From Cupriavidus malaysiensis (GTDB taxonomy: Bacteria; Pseudomonadota; Gammaproteobacteria; Burkholderiales; Burkholderiaceae), in contig NZ_CP017754.1 of NCBI RefSeq assembly GCF_001854325.1, forward strand, positions 558,001 through 622,000: a stretch of DNA of 64,000 nt. Direction: 5' to 3'. The stretch's first letter is position 1; each line of letters begins with the position of its first letter. Made by a program: the position numbers and the translations under genes. This document shows positions 27,114 to 35,299 of the stretch, in pieces. The notes below the pieces were generated by a model, which searched no databases, had not been told where the DNA came from, and saw nothing but the letters and a program-made list of their open reading frames with translations.

Positions 27114-27920
27114 TCAGGCCTTGCCTCCGGCCTTGCCGCCGGCAGGCTTGGCGGCGCTTTTCCTGGCGGCCGGGCGCTTGGCCGCCGGCTTGCGCGCGGC
27201 GGTGCCGCCGGTGGCCTTGGCGGCGGGCTTGGCCTTGCCGGTGTCGCCGGCGGCCTTGCCGGCCCCATCGTCCCCCTTGCCCGCCTCGCCCGCGCCGGAT
27301 GCCGGCGCGGTCCCGAAGGCCGCCAGGTTGCCGAACGGCGCCAGGCTGGCGGCCGCGGCGCTGCTGGCGATCTGGTTGAACTGGTGCTGCAGCATGTCCC
27401 ACCAGATGCCGGCGTTGGGCGGCGCCTCGCCGTGGGCGGCGCCGTTGCCCTGATGGGCGCCGGCCGCGCCGGGACGGGCGCCGGCTTCGCTGTCAGGCGC
27501 CGGGGCGTCGGGCTCGGGAGCGGGCTCCGGCCGGCTTGCGCTGCGGAAGACGGGCGCCTCGTCCCGGCTGGCGTGCTCGGGCGGTGCGGCGCTCGGCGCA
27601 GTGGCCGCGCGCGCTACGTTTTCCATGGCGTTCTGCATGGCTTCGGGCGACAGCGCGCTGCCGAAGGTCTGCAGCGCGACCAGTGTCGCGCGTTGCACTT
27701 CGAGGCCCTGGATGGTGGTGCGCAGCAGGTTGGTGTTGAGCTGCAGCCAGCTTTCCACGGCCTTCAGGTCGTGGATGCGTTTGTCGAGCTCGTCGAGGTC
27801 CATCGGCGGCGTCATGGCCTGCAGGCCGGGCATCAGGCCGCCGGGCAGGCCGCTGGCGTTGCCCCAGAGCTTGCGCAGGAACTCGAAGCCGTTGGTGAAA
27901 TCGGGAATCTGTCCGAACAT
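27114..27920 (-). CDS. phaM: PhaM-type polyhydroxyalkanoate granule regulatory protein
   Basis: A 268-residue protein with the PhaM opening MFGQIPDFTNGFEFLRKLWG, a phasin-like helical part to about residue 100, an acidic/Pro-rich linker, an IWWDMLQHQFNQIASSAA segment, and a histone H1-like Lys/Ala/Pro-rich tail (AAKATGGTAARKPAAKRPAA) that should bind DNA. In Ralstonia eutropha PhaM activates the PHB synthase and tethers granules to the nucleoid. The ribosome binding site AGGAGGG is well placed before ATG 27920. The patatin-like gene follows after 5 bp. Confidence 0.88.
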   Translation of the reverse strand: MFGQIPDFTNGFEFLRKLWGNASGLPGGLMPGLQAMTPPMDLDELDKRIHDLKAVESWLQLNTNLLRTTIQGLEVQRATLVALQTFGSALSPEAMQNAMENVARAATAPSAAPPEHASRDEAPVFRSASRPEPAPEPDAPAPDSEAGARPGAAGAHQGNGAAHGEAPPNAGIWWDMLQHQFNQIASSAAAASLAPFGNLAAFGTAPASGAGEAGKGDDGAGKAAGDTGKAKPAAKATGGTAARKPAAKRPAARKSAAKPAGGKAGGKA

Positions 27921-27989
27921 GCGCTAACCCTCCTGGTGGGGCGCGCAGCCCGCGCCGGGCTGCGGCCATCGTAGTGTCTCGTGTACCGC

Positions 27990-28829
27990 TTACCTGAAGC
28001 CGGGCGGCCGCTTTTCGCGCAGGCTCGCCATGCCTTCGTGCACATCCGGGCCGGCAAAGCCCATGAATTCCAGGGCCAGCGAGGTATCGAAGGCGGGGCC
28101 GGCCATGCGCAGCCAGTTGTTGAGCGCGTACTTGGTCCAGCGGATCGCGCTCTGCGATCCCGCCGCGAGCCGCCGCGCCACCTCGAAGGCGCGCTCGACC
28201 AGCTCCGACTCGTCCACCGCCAGCGATACCAGGCCGATCCGCTCGGCTTCCTCGCCGCTGACCGACTCGCACAGCATCAGATAGTACTTGGCCTTGGCCA
28301 TTCCGCACAGCAGGGGCCACACGATGGCCGCATGGTCGCCCGCGGCCACGCCCAGGCGGGTGTGCCCGTCGACGATGCGCGCGTCCCTGGCCGCGATCGA
28401 GATGTCGGCCAGCAGGCCGGCCACCAGGCCGGCGCCGACGGCGGGGCCGTGCATGGCCGAGACCACCGGCTTGTCGCAGTTGATGACGTTGTAGACCAGG
28501 TCGCGCGCCTCGTGCCAGACGCGGGTGCGGGTATCGAAGTCGTTGGCCATGTCCTCGACCAGCGACAGGTCGCCGCCCGCCGAGAAGCCTTTGCCCTCGC
28601 CGCGGATCAGCGCGACGCGGATGTCCGGGTCGGCCGACACGTCGCGCCAGATCTCGGCCAGCTCGCGGTGCATATTGGCGTCGGCGGTGGCGAGCTTGCG
28701 GTTGGCCGATTGCGCCGCGCCCATCACGATCTCGAGGATGGGGCCGTGGCGGCGCAGGGTCAGCGCCTGGTAGCGGTCATAGCGGGGCGACAGCTGGCTG
28801 TCGGCGGAAGACGGGGCGGAAGCGGTCAT
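27990..28829 (-). CDS. Enoyl-CoA hydratase/isomerase family protein
   Basis: A 279-residue crotonase-fold protein. The oxyanion-hole segments [16 protein letters not shown] and [22 protein letters not shown] are present. At the usual positions of the two hydratase glutamates I see Asp ([16 protein letters not shown]) and other residues, so plain 2-enoyl-CoA hydration is uncertain and another crotonase reaction is possible. ATG 28829. The leader has a perfect -10 and an adjoining palindromic operator, which suggests control by a TetR-type regulator. Confidence 0.85.
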   Translation of the reverse strand: MTASAPSSADSQLSPRYDRYQALTLRRHGPILEIVMGAAQSANRKLATADANMHRELAEIWRDVSADPDIRVALIRGEGKGFSAGGDLSLVEDMANDFDTRTRVWHEARDLVYNVINCDKPVVSAMHGPAVGAGLVAGLLADISIAARDARIVDGHTRLGVAAGDHAAIVWPLLCGMAKAKYYLMLCESVSGEEAERIGLVSLAVDESELVERAFEVARRLAAGSQSAIRWTKYALNNWLRMAGPAFDTSLALEFMGFAGPDVHEGMASLREKRPPGFR

Positions 28830-28921
28830 GTCAGCGGGCCTGTGGTCGGGCTTGCGGAAAGCGTGAGGGGAGCCGGGCGGGGCCCGGGGCGTGGCGGTCG
28901 CGCACCCCTGGCGGGATTCAT

Positions 28922-28935
28922 CGACCGAACGGTCG
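28922..28935. promoter_or_regulatory. Inverted-repeat operator CGACCG-AA-CGGTCG
   Basis: A 14-bp inverted repeat (6-bp arms, AA centre) typical in form of TetR-family operators of acyl-CoA genes. It lies immediately downstream of the -10 hexamer on the minus strand, where binding would block transcription of the enoyl-CoA hydratase family gene. It shares CGACCGTTC with a site at 51140. Confidence 0.6.
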
Positions 28936-28939
28936 GTGA

Positions 28940-28945
28940 ATTATA
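28940..28945 (-). promoter_or_regulatory. TATAAT -10 element for the enoyl-CoA hydratase family gene
   Basis: A perfect TATAAT on the minus strand, about 110 bp before the ATG at 28829. A good -35 is not seen at 17 bp, which suggests activator dependence or a weak -35. Confidence 0.55.
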
Positions 28946-28997
28946 GGCAATCCCGCCATGTCGTGTCCCGCCCCGACCGGGGCCGCGCTGCCGGCAC

Positions 28998-29978
28998 TCA
29001 GCCCTGCGCCACCGCCTGGTCGATCGCGCCGAAGATGGAAGCGCCCTCGGCATCGAACATCTCGATCTTGACCGCGTCGCCGAACTTCATGAAGTCGGTG
29101 ACCGGCTTGCCGCCGTCGATGATCTCGAGCATGCGCTTTTCGGCGATGCAGCAATAGCCCTTGCTGCGGTCGACGTTGGAGATGGTGCCGGAACCGACGA
29201 TGCTGCCGGCGCGCACATTGCGCGTCTTGCAGATATGTGCGATCAGCTGGCCGAAATCGAACACCATATCGGTGCCGCAGTCCGGCGCGCCCACCTTCTT
29301 GCTGTTCCACCACACCGTCATGGGCCGGTGCACCTTGCGCTCGCGCCAGGCCCCGCCCAGTTCGTCGGGCGTCACCGCCACCGGCGAGAAGGCGGTGGCG
29401 GGCTTGCTCTGGAAGAAGCCGAAGCCCTTGCCCAGTTCCGCGGGGATCAGGTTGCGCAGCGAAACGTCGTTGGCCAGCACCAGCAGGCGGATCGATTCGG
29501 CAGCCTGCTCGGGCGTGGCGCCCATGCGCACGTCGCCGGTGATGACCGCGACCTCGGCCTCGAAGTCGATGCCCCAGGCCTCGCTCGCACAGACGATGTC
29601 GTCCTCGGGGCCGAGGAAATCGTCGGAGCCGCCCTGGTACATCAGCGGGTCGGTCCAGAACTCGGGCGGCATCTCCGCGCCGCGCGCCTTGCGCACCAGC
29701 TCCACGTGGTTGACGTAGGCGGAGCCGTCGGCCCACTGGTAGGCGCGCGGCAGCGGCGCCATGCAGTGGGCCGGCTCGAAGGGGAAGGGATGGCGCGCGC
29801 GGCCGGCATTGAGGGCGTCGTACAGGTCCTGCAGCTGCGGCGCGTAGAACTGCCAGTCGTCGAGCGCGGTCTGCAGGCGGCTGGCGATGTCGGTGGCGTA
29901 GTGGGCAGTCTTCAGGTCGCGCGAGACGACGGCCAGCTGGCCGTCGCGGGACCCGTCCTTGAGGGTGGCAAGTTTCAT
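28998..29978 (-). CDS. Fumarylacetoacetate hydrolase family protein
   Basis: A 326-residue protein of the FAH superfamily. Metal-binding carboxylates are visible in WGIDFEAEVAVITGDV, with NDVSLRNLIPAELGKGFGFFQSKPATAFSPVAVTPDELG and the later VGSGTISNVDRSKGYCCIAEKRMLE forming the active-site wall. The two-domain layout (N-terminal beta domain to about residue 90) matches 2-keto-4-pentenoate hydratase or acylpyruvase-type members. No tyrosine-pathway genes are adjacent, so the substrate stays open. It ends 169 bp upstream of the enoyl-CoA hydratase family start, and is preceded by a Bug receptor gene. Confidence 0.88.
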   Translation of the reverse strand: MKLATLKDGSRDGQLAVVSRDLKTAHYATDIASRLQTALDDWQFYAPQLQDLYDALNAGRARHPFPFEPAHCMAPLPRAYQWADGSAYVNHVELVRKARGAEMPPEFWTDPLMYQGGSDDFLGPEDDIVCASEAWGIDFEAEVAVITGDVRMGATPEQAAESIRLLVLANDVSLRNLIPAELGKGFGFFQSKPATAFSPVAVTPDELGGAWRERKVHRPMTVWWNSKKVGAPDCGTDMVFDFGQLIAHICKTRNVRAGSIVGSGTISNVDRSKGYCCIAEKRMLEIIDGGKPVTDFMKFGDAVKIEMFDAEGASIFGAIDQAVAQG

Positions 29979-30033
29979 GAGTGCAAGGCGAGGAGGATCG
30001 GATGGCGCCGGGACCGCGGTCCCGGCGCCTGGA

Positions 30034-31092
30034 CTAGTCTACCGTGATGCCCTTGGCCTTGATCAGCTTGCCCCAGCGCTCGGCCTCGCTGCGCGCGTAC
30101 TGGGCGAATTCCTCCGGCGTGCTCGACACCGGCTCCACGCCGATGCCCTCGAAGCGCTTCTGCACCTCGGGGCTCTTCAGCGCCTTGACCAGCTCGGCAT
30201 TGAGCCGCGCCACCACCGGGCGCGGCGTGCCAGCCGGCACCACCACGCCCTGCCAGGCGTAGGCCTGGAAGTCGGCCGTGCCGGCCACGCCGCTTTCGGC
30301 GACGGTCGGCACATTGGGCAGCACGCCCAGGCGGCGCGGCGTGGCCACCGCCACCGGACGCAGCTTGCCGGCCAGCACGTTCTGCTGCCCCGAGGCGAGG
30401 TCGACGAACATCAGGTCGACCTGGCCGGCCATCAGGTCCTGCACCGCCGGGGCGGCGCCCTTGTACGGCACGTGGGTCATCTTCGTATGGGTCTGGTCCA
30501 TGAACAGCTCCATGGCCAGGTGGTGCGGCGAGCCCGCACCGGGCGAGGCGAAGTTGACCTTGCCGGGATGCTGCTGCGCATAGGCCACGATGTCCTTGAG
30601 CGTGTGCGCGGGGAAGCCGGGCGAGGTCACCAGCACCAGCGGGAAGCGCGCCACCAGGCTGACGTGGGCGAAGTCCTTGTCGGCGCTGTAGGGCAGCTTT
30701 TTGTACAGCGACGGGTTGGCGGCCAGGGTGCCGGTGTCGGCGGTCAGCAGCGTGTAGCCGTCGGGCTTGCTGTGGGCGACGGCATCGGCGCCGACGATGG
30801 TGGCCGCGCCCGGGCGGTTGTCGACCACCACCGGCTGGCCCAGCGCCGGGCTGATGGCCTGGCCCAGCGCGCGTGCCACCACGTCGGTGCCGCCGCCGGC
30901 GGGGTAGGGCACGATCCAGCGCAGCGGCTGGCCGGGCCAGTTGTCGCCGGCGGCGCTGGCCGCGCCCGGCAGGCCCAGCGCGAGCGCGCCCAGGGCCAGC
31001 GCGGCCGGTGCGGCCAGGCGCCGCGACAGCAACGGAAGGGACAGCAAGGGAAGGAAAGCGGACAAAGGCCAGGGGTGGCGCGTGCGCGTCAT
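30034..31092 (-). CDS. Bug-family tripartite tricarboxylate transporter substrate receptor
   Basis: A 352-residue periplasmic binding protein. The signal peptide ends at about residue 48 (LGLPGAASAAG). The family hallmarks follow: WPGQPLRWIVPYPAGGGTDVVARAL, VVDNRPGAATIVGADAVAHSKPDGYTLL, NPSLYKKLPY, and HVPYKGAAPAVQDLMAGQVDLMFVD. Bug proteins are very abundant in Burkholderiales and bind carboxylates or other small acids. No membrane components are near, as is common. It is divergent from an IclR regulator that may control it. Confidence 0.9.
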   Translation of the reverse strand: MTRTRHPWPLSAFLPLLSLPLLSRRLAAPAALALGALALGLPGAASAAGDNWPGQPLRWIVPYPAGGGTDVVARALGQAISPALGQPVVVDNRPGAATIVGADAVAHSKPDGYTLLTADTGTLAANPSLYKKLPYSADKDFAHVSLVARFPLVLVTSPGFPAHTLKDIVAYAQQHPGKVNFASPGAGSPHHLAMELFMDQTHTKMTHVPYKGAAPAVQDLMAGQVDLMFVDLASGQQNVLAGKLRPVAVATPRRLGVLPNVPTVAESGVAGTADFQAYAWQGVVVPAGTPRPVVARLNAELVKALKSPEVQKRFEGIGVEPVSSTPEEFAQYARSEAERWGKLIKAKGITVD

Positions 31093-31339
31093 CGGTTGTC
31101 TCCAGGGAGGGTTGGGGCATCGTCCGGTGCCGCCGCGTGGCGCGGCAGCCGGGAGCCGTTCTTGTGGTGGGAAAGTCTACCGGCGACTTAAAAATTGGTA
31201 AATCGGTTTCGCTATAGTAAATTCGATGTGGATGCCAAGCCGCTCTGCTCTGACGACCCGCCCCGGCCGGCCGGCGACCTGGCGCAGGCCGCACCCCGAT
31301 GCGGCCGGCTCCTCTTCCTCTTCTGCTACTCTCGCGCGC
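31093..31339. promoter_or_regulatory. Divergent promoter region between Bug gene and IclR regulator
   Basis: An AT-rich stretch at about 31186-31225 stands out. It includes TATAGT (31212-31217), a candidate -10 for the plus strand. An IclR-type site would be expected here, but I see no convincing palindrome. Confidence 0.45.
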
Positions 31340-32173
31340 ATGAGTGAAATCGAAGACGACGACTCCAAGCTGCGTTCCGGCATCCAGTCCATCGAGGTCG
31401 GGTTCAAGCTGCTGCAGGCCCTGGCCTTGTCGCCGCGCGCCATGATGCTGCGCGACCTCGCCGCCGCCGCCGACATGAACCCCGCCAAGGCCCACCGCTA
31501 CCTGGTCAGTTTCCAGCGCCTCGGCCTGGTGGCGCAGGATCCGGTCAGCGGGCGCTACGACCTCGGGCCCTTCGCCCTGCAGCTGGGGCTGGCCGGGCTG
31601 AACCGGCTCGACCCGGTCAAGAAGGCGCGCCCCATCCTGTCCCAGCTGCGCGATGACACCGACCTGACCGTCGGCATCGCGGTCTGGGGCAATCACGGGC
31701 CGACCATCGTGCACTGGGAGGAGTCCAGCCATCCGGTCACGGTCAGCCTGCGCCTGGGCGATGTGATGCCCATGCTCAACTCGGCCACCGGGCGCCTGTT
31801 CGGCGCCTTCCTGCCGAAACAACAGACGCTGCCGCTGGTCGAACGGGAACTGGCCGCGCGCGGGCAGGACGATATCCCCGACATGCCGCGCACGATGGCT
31901 GCCTACGAGGCGATCTGCAGCGAGGTGCGCGAGCACGGCGCGGCGCTGACCCGCGGTGGCGTGCTGCCGGGCATCAATGCCTTTTCGATGCCGGTGTTCG
32001 ACGCCAACGGCCATGTCGCCATGGCCCTGATCGCGCTGGGCGCGCAAAGCGTGTTCGACGCCGACTGGGGCGGGGCGGTCGATCGCCGCATGCGCGCGAT
32101 CGCCAGCCAGCTTTCCTCGGAACTTGGCTACCTTGGCGCAGACGCCCGGGCCGGGCAAGACGGCCACTCCTGA
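31340..32173 (+). CDS. IclR-family transcriptional regulator
   Basis: A 277-residue regulator. The winged helix-turn-helix (about residues 12-75: SGIQSIEVGFKLLQALALSPRAMMLRDLAAAADMNPAKAHRYLVSFQRLGLV) precedes the GAF-like effector domain (about 90-260: LRDDTDLTVGIAVWGNHGPTIVHWEES, LNSATGRLFGAFLP). ATG 31340 matches the common start; the in-frame ATG at 31226 adds an unconserved Pro/Ser-rich leader. It is divergent from the Bug gene, the typical regulator-target layout. Its 3' end overlaps the next gene by 50 bp. Confidence 0.9.
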   Translation: MSEIEDDDSKLRSGIQSIEVGFKLLQALALSPRAMMLRDLAAAADMNPAKAHRYLVSFQRLGLVAQDPVSGRYDLGPFALQLGLAGLNRLDPVKKARPILSQLRDDTDLTVGIAVWGNHGPTIVHWEESSHPVTVSLRLGDVMPMLNSATGRLFGAFLPKQQTLPLVERELAARGQDDIPDMPRTMAAYEAICSEVREHGAALTRGGVLPGINAFSMPVFDANGHVAMALIALGAQSVFDADWGGAVDRRMRAIASQLSSELGYLGADARAGQDGHS

Positions 32174-33242
32174 CGGTTTCCCCCGGCGCCGGCTGCGCTG
32201 GGTGGCGGTGCTCGTGCTGGTGCTGGCCGCGCACGCGCTGGTGCTGCTCGGCCTGGTCCACATACCAGGGCCGCTGGTTCCATTGCCCGCGACCGACGTG
32301 CCGGCACTCGAGGCCATCCTGCTGCCGCCGCCCGCGCCGCCGCAGCCGCCGCAGCCCCAGCAGCAGCCCGCGCGGCCTGCCCCCCGGCCCGCGCCCAGGC
32401 CGGCGCCGCGTCCGGCACCGGTGCCGCGCCAGGCGCCCGAGGCGGCGCCCGCGCCGCCCGTGGCCACGGTGCCCGCGGGTGAGACCGAGACGGCCAGCGC
32501 CGGGGGCACCAGCGGCACCGCGCCGGCCGCTACCGAGGCCGCCGAGCCCACCCCCCCGGCACCGCCGGCGCCAGCGCCGGCCCCTGCGGTGCACTACGTC
32601 GTGCCGCCCCCGGTCACGCTGCACTACGCCAGCTATGTCAATGGCGTGCGCAACCCGGACGGCCTGATCCGCTGGCAGCAGGACGGCGGCCGCTACCAGC
32701 TCGCGGTGGAGACGCGCGTGCTGTGGTTCCGTTTCGCTTTCCACAGCGCCGGGGCGCTGGGGCCGGCCGGACTGGTGCCGCAGCGCTACGAGGAGAGCCG
32801 GCGCGGCCGTGTGGAAACCGCGCAGTTCGACCCCGCCGCCGGCACCGTGACCTTCGTCCCCGGCAATCGGCAGGTGCCGCTGCCGGCCGGTGCGCAGGAC
32901 CGCTTCAGCGTGTTCCTGCAGATGGTCGGCCTGGTGCGAGGCAATCCCCGGCGCTATGCCGTGCCGGGCGTCACCGAGCGCTTCCAGGTGGCGGATACCC
33001 GCGACATCGAGCCGATGCAGGTACAGTATGTGGGCGAGGAGGAAGTCGAAACCGGCCAGGGTTTCCTGCGCGCCAAGCACTTCGTGCGCCTGCCGCGCCG
33101 GGCCGACGACCGCCGCCGCGTCGAGATCTGGCTGGCCGAGCCGCTCGGCTGGATGCCGGTCCAGCTGCGCCAGACCGAGCCGGACGGCACACAGATCGAC
33201 CTGATCTACCGCGGCAGCGAGGCTGCCGCCGGCGGCGCCTGA
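32124..33242 (+). CDS. DUF3108 domain-containing protein
   Basis: A 372-residue protein anchored by one N-terminal helix (about 25-46: WVAVLVLVLAAHALVLLGLV). A long Pro/Ala-rich periplasmic linker (about 60-160, with PRPAPRPAPRPAP repeats) leads to a DUF3108 domain (about 165-365) rich in beta strands (YASYVNGVRNPDGLIRWQQDGGRYQLAVETRVLWFRFAFHSAG). The function is unknown. There is no ATG; TTG 32124 and TTG 32133 are the candidates, both inside the IclR gene, and which is used is uncertain. Confidence 0.75.
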   Translation: MATLAQTPGPGKTATPDGFPRRRLRWVAVLVLVLAAHALVLLGLVHIPGPLVPLPATDVPALEAILLPPPAPPQPPQPQQQPARPAPRPAPRPAPRPAPVPRQAPEAAPAPPVATVPAGETETASAGGTSGTAPAATEAAEPTPPAPPAPAPAPAVHYVVPPPVTLHYASYVNGVRNPDGLIRWQQDGGRYQLAVETRVLWFRFAFHSAGALGPAGLVPQRYEESRRGRVETAQFDPAAGTVTFVPGNRQVPLPAGAQDRFSVFLQMVGLVRGNPRRYAVPGVTERFQVADTRDIEPMQVQYVGEEEVETGQGFLRAKHFVRLPRRADDRRRVEIWLAEPLGWMPVQLRQTEPDGTQIDLIYRGSEAAAGGA

Positions 33243-33306
33243 GTCCGCAGCGCGTTTTCCGGCGCCGCCCGTCCGCCGTGATTCATCGATGCCAAGGAGG
33301 TTTGCC

Positions 33307-34149
33307 ATGAGCGCCGAATCCACTGTCCAGCCGCTGCGCCGCGTGCCGGTCGACGACATCGAGTTGCAGGTCCGCGTCGATGGCAGCGACGGTCCCTGGG
33401 TCGTGATGGTCCATGCCCTGGGCGCCAACCATACCTTGTGGGACGCTGCCGCCCGCCACCTGGCGCCGCGTTATCGCGTGGCGCGCCTCGACCTGCGCGG
33501 CCACGGCGGCAGCAGCGCGCCGATCGGCGCCTATTCGATGCTGCGTCTTGCCGATGATGTCGCCGCCGCGATGGATGCCCTCCAGATCCCGCAGGCGCAC
33601 TACGTCGGCATTTCCCTGGGCGGCATGATCGGCCAGGTGATGGGGGTGCGCCATCCGGAGCGCCTGCTCTCGCTGACGCTGGCCGACACGGTCGACCGCA
33701 CGCCGCTGGAGGCACACCCGATGTGGCACGAGCGCATCGGCCAGGCCGAGGCGCATGGCATGGCGGGCCTGGTCGAGGCGACGCTGGCGCGCTGGCTGAC
33801 GCCGGAGTTCCGCGCCGCGCAGCCCGAGGAGAGCGAGCGCATCCGGGCCATGATCCTGGACACGCCGGTGCACGGCTACGTCGGCGCCGCGCTGGCCATC
33901 CTGGCCTTCGACATGGCGAGCGCCATCCATCGCATCCAATGTCCGGCGCTGGTGGTGGTGGGTGACCAGGATGCCGGTTCGCCGCTGCCTGGCGCGCGGG
34001 CCATGGCCGCGGCGATTCCCGGCGCCCGGCTCGAAGTGCTGCCGCAGGCCGCGCACTTGGCGCCGATCGAGCGCGCCGAGCGCTTTCATGCGCTGCTGGA
34101 CGCATTTCTCGGCCATTCCGCCTGCGGCGCGCAATGCGACATTCCGTGA
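33307..34149 (+). CDS. Alpha/beta hydrolase, 3-oxoadipate enol-lactonase-like
   Basis: A 280-residue alpha/beta hydrolase resembling PcaD. Key parts are VMVHALGANHTLWD, the nucleophile elbow GISLGG (Ser about 101), the strand-7 Asp in VVVGDQDAGSPL and the His in AAHLAPIERAE. ATG 33307 has an excellent AAGGAGG site. No other protocatechuate genes are nearby, so a real role in the beta-ketoadipate pathway is uncertain; many relatives are named from similarity alone. The C terminus ends in an odd Cys-containing tail (HSACGAQCDIP). Confidence 0.8.
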   Translation: MSAESTVQPLRRVPVDDIELQVRVDGSDGPWVVMVHALGANHTLWDAAARHLAPRYRVARLDLRGHGGSSAPIGAYSMLRLADDVAAAMDALQIPQAHYVGISLGGMIGQVMGVRHPERLLSLTLADTVDRTPLEAHPMWHERIGQAEAHGMAGLVEATLARWLTPEFRAAQPEESERIRAMILDTPVHGYVGAALAILAFDMASAIHRIQCPALVVVGDQDAGSPLPGARAMAAAIPGARLEVLPQAAHLAPIERAERFHALLDAFLGHSACGAQCDIP

Positions 34150-34367
34150 CCCGGCGCGCGTTTCGAGGCGGCATTCAAGAACTTGCACGCGGCGCCGTTG
34201 CCCAATGCATGAGGGATGCGATGGAACGATCGCGAGGGCGCCGGCCCCCTGGACTTGAATTGCCGGCGGGCATCCCCAGTTAGGAGAAGAAATCGCGGAA
34301 GGTAGCCAGGCTCGCGCTGGCGGCAGCAGTGAACCCCTTCCGCCCACAAGACGCCAGGAGGTATGCC
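34150..34367. other. Intergenic region upstream of the DUF3567 gene
   Basis: 218 bp without a supportable gene. It likely carries the promoter of the DUF3567 gene. I see no clear operator. Confidence 0.4.
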
Positions 34368-34625
34368 ATGCAAATGATCTACAACAGCGACAACTATTGT
34401 GTTGTCGAGTTTGGTGCGGACGTCGAGCATGCGCCTCTCGCCTCGGGCGGCTACGAGATCGTCGACAAGAACCTGAAACGCGAGATCTTTCTCGGCGGCT
34501 CTCTGGCCGAGCATTTCCGCGCCGACGTGAAACGTCTGATCGAGAGCGAGCCGTCGGTGGAAGAGGTGGACGATTTTCTCGCCAAGTTCGATACCGTGAT
34601 GACCCATCCGCTGGTCATGCACTGA
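34368..34625 (+). CDS. DUF3567 family small protein
   Basis: An 85-residue acidic protein (MQMIYNSDNYCVVEFGAD, then GGYEIVDKNLKREIFLGGSLAEHFRADV and SVEEVDDFLAKFDTVM). This DUF3567 family is, as far as I know, largely limited to Burkholderiales and has no assigned function. It is soluble, with no signal peptide. A strong CAGGAGG precedes the ATG. A bidirectional terminator follows at 34674. Confidence 0.85.
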   Translation: MQMIYNSDNYCVVEFGADVEHAPLASGGYEIVDKNLKREIFLGGSLAEHFRADVKRLIESEPSVEEVDDFLAKFDTVMTHPLVMH

Positions 34626-34673
34626 TCCGGCATCGCGCAGCCGGGGACGCGGCCGCTGCCTGTCCCCGGGGAA

Positions 34674-34707
34674 GCAAAAAGCCCGCGGCCTGCCGCGGGC
34701 TTTTTGC
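34674..34707. terminator. Bidirectional terminator between the DUF3567 gene and the rhodanese gene
   Basis: GCAAAAAGCCCGCGG pairs with its complement, giving a 15-bp stem around a CCT-type loop, with A-run on one side and T-run on the other. It can serve both converging genes. Confidence 0.85.
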
Positions 34708-34757
34708 TGGGCGACGCTGGCCCGGCTGTCTCGCCCCGCGCTGCCGGGGCATGCTGA

Positions 34758-35150
34758 TCAGTACTGTTCCCAGGGCAGGCCGTCGTGGCGCCAGCCGTTG
34801 ATCGTGTTGCGGTGGCGCTGGGTGTCGAGGTCGCCCTCGAAGCCGTGCAGCACGTTATAGACGCTGGCGAAGCCGGCGCCCTCCAGCGCGCGCGCCGCGG
34901 CCGTCGAGCGGTTGCCGCTGCGGCAGATCAGCAGCACCGGGCGGGCCGACACGTGGCCGGCCAGTTTCTTCACCGCCTGCACGAAATGCGGGTTGACCTC
35001 CCAGTCCGGGCCGTCGTTCCAGGGCACGTTGTGGGCGCCCGTGGGGTGGCCCACGAACAGGTATTCCATCTCGCTGCGGCAGTCGATGAACAGGGCGTCG
35101 GGGTTGCCCGCCAGCAGGGACTGGGCGTCCGCGGGGCTGAGGTGTTGCAT
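34758..35150 (-). CDS. Single-domain rhodanese-like sulfurtransferase
   Basis: A 130-residue rhodanese domain. DALFIDCRSEMEYLFVGHPTGAHNVPW is the first conserved half, and the active-site loop CRSGNRS has Cys76, so it should carry persulfide sulfur. No signal peptide is present. It is divergent from the methionine synthase pair, but a link to sulfur amino acid metabolism is only suggestive. The ending NTINGWRHDGLPWEQY is typical of this subgroup. Confidence 0.9.
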   Translation of the reverse strand: MQHLSPADAQSLLAGNPDALFIDCRSEMEYLFVGHPTGAHNVPWNDGPDWEVNPHFVQAVKKLAGHVSARPVLLICRSGNRSTAAARALEGAGFASVYNVLHGFEGDLDTQRHRNTINGWRHDGLPWEQY

Positions 35151-35299
35151 GGTTTCCGGAATGATGTGCGCGACACATTGCAGTGTAGGCCCGCGACGCC
35201 CGCGCCGGCAACCGGCGCACCCGCGGCGGCGGCCCGCAAGGCCTTGACGGGACTGATAAAATCGACTCTTTCCGTCAGTCTTCCCGCCACGAGTCCCGC

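Noticed and set aside
24148..27453. A 1101-residue plus-strand ORF
   Set aside because: It covers rfaE2, the di-iron protein and the patatin gene in antisense. It is a shadow produced by high GC.
35151..35299. Cobalamin or SAM riboswitch upstream of metH
   Set aside because: I looked for a B12-box and for conserved SAM core elements in this 149-bp leader and found none.
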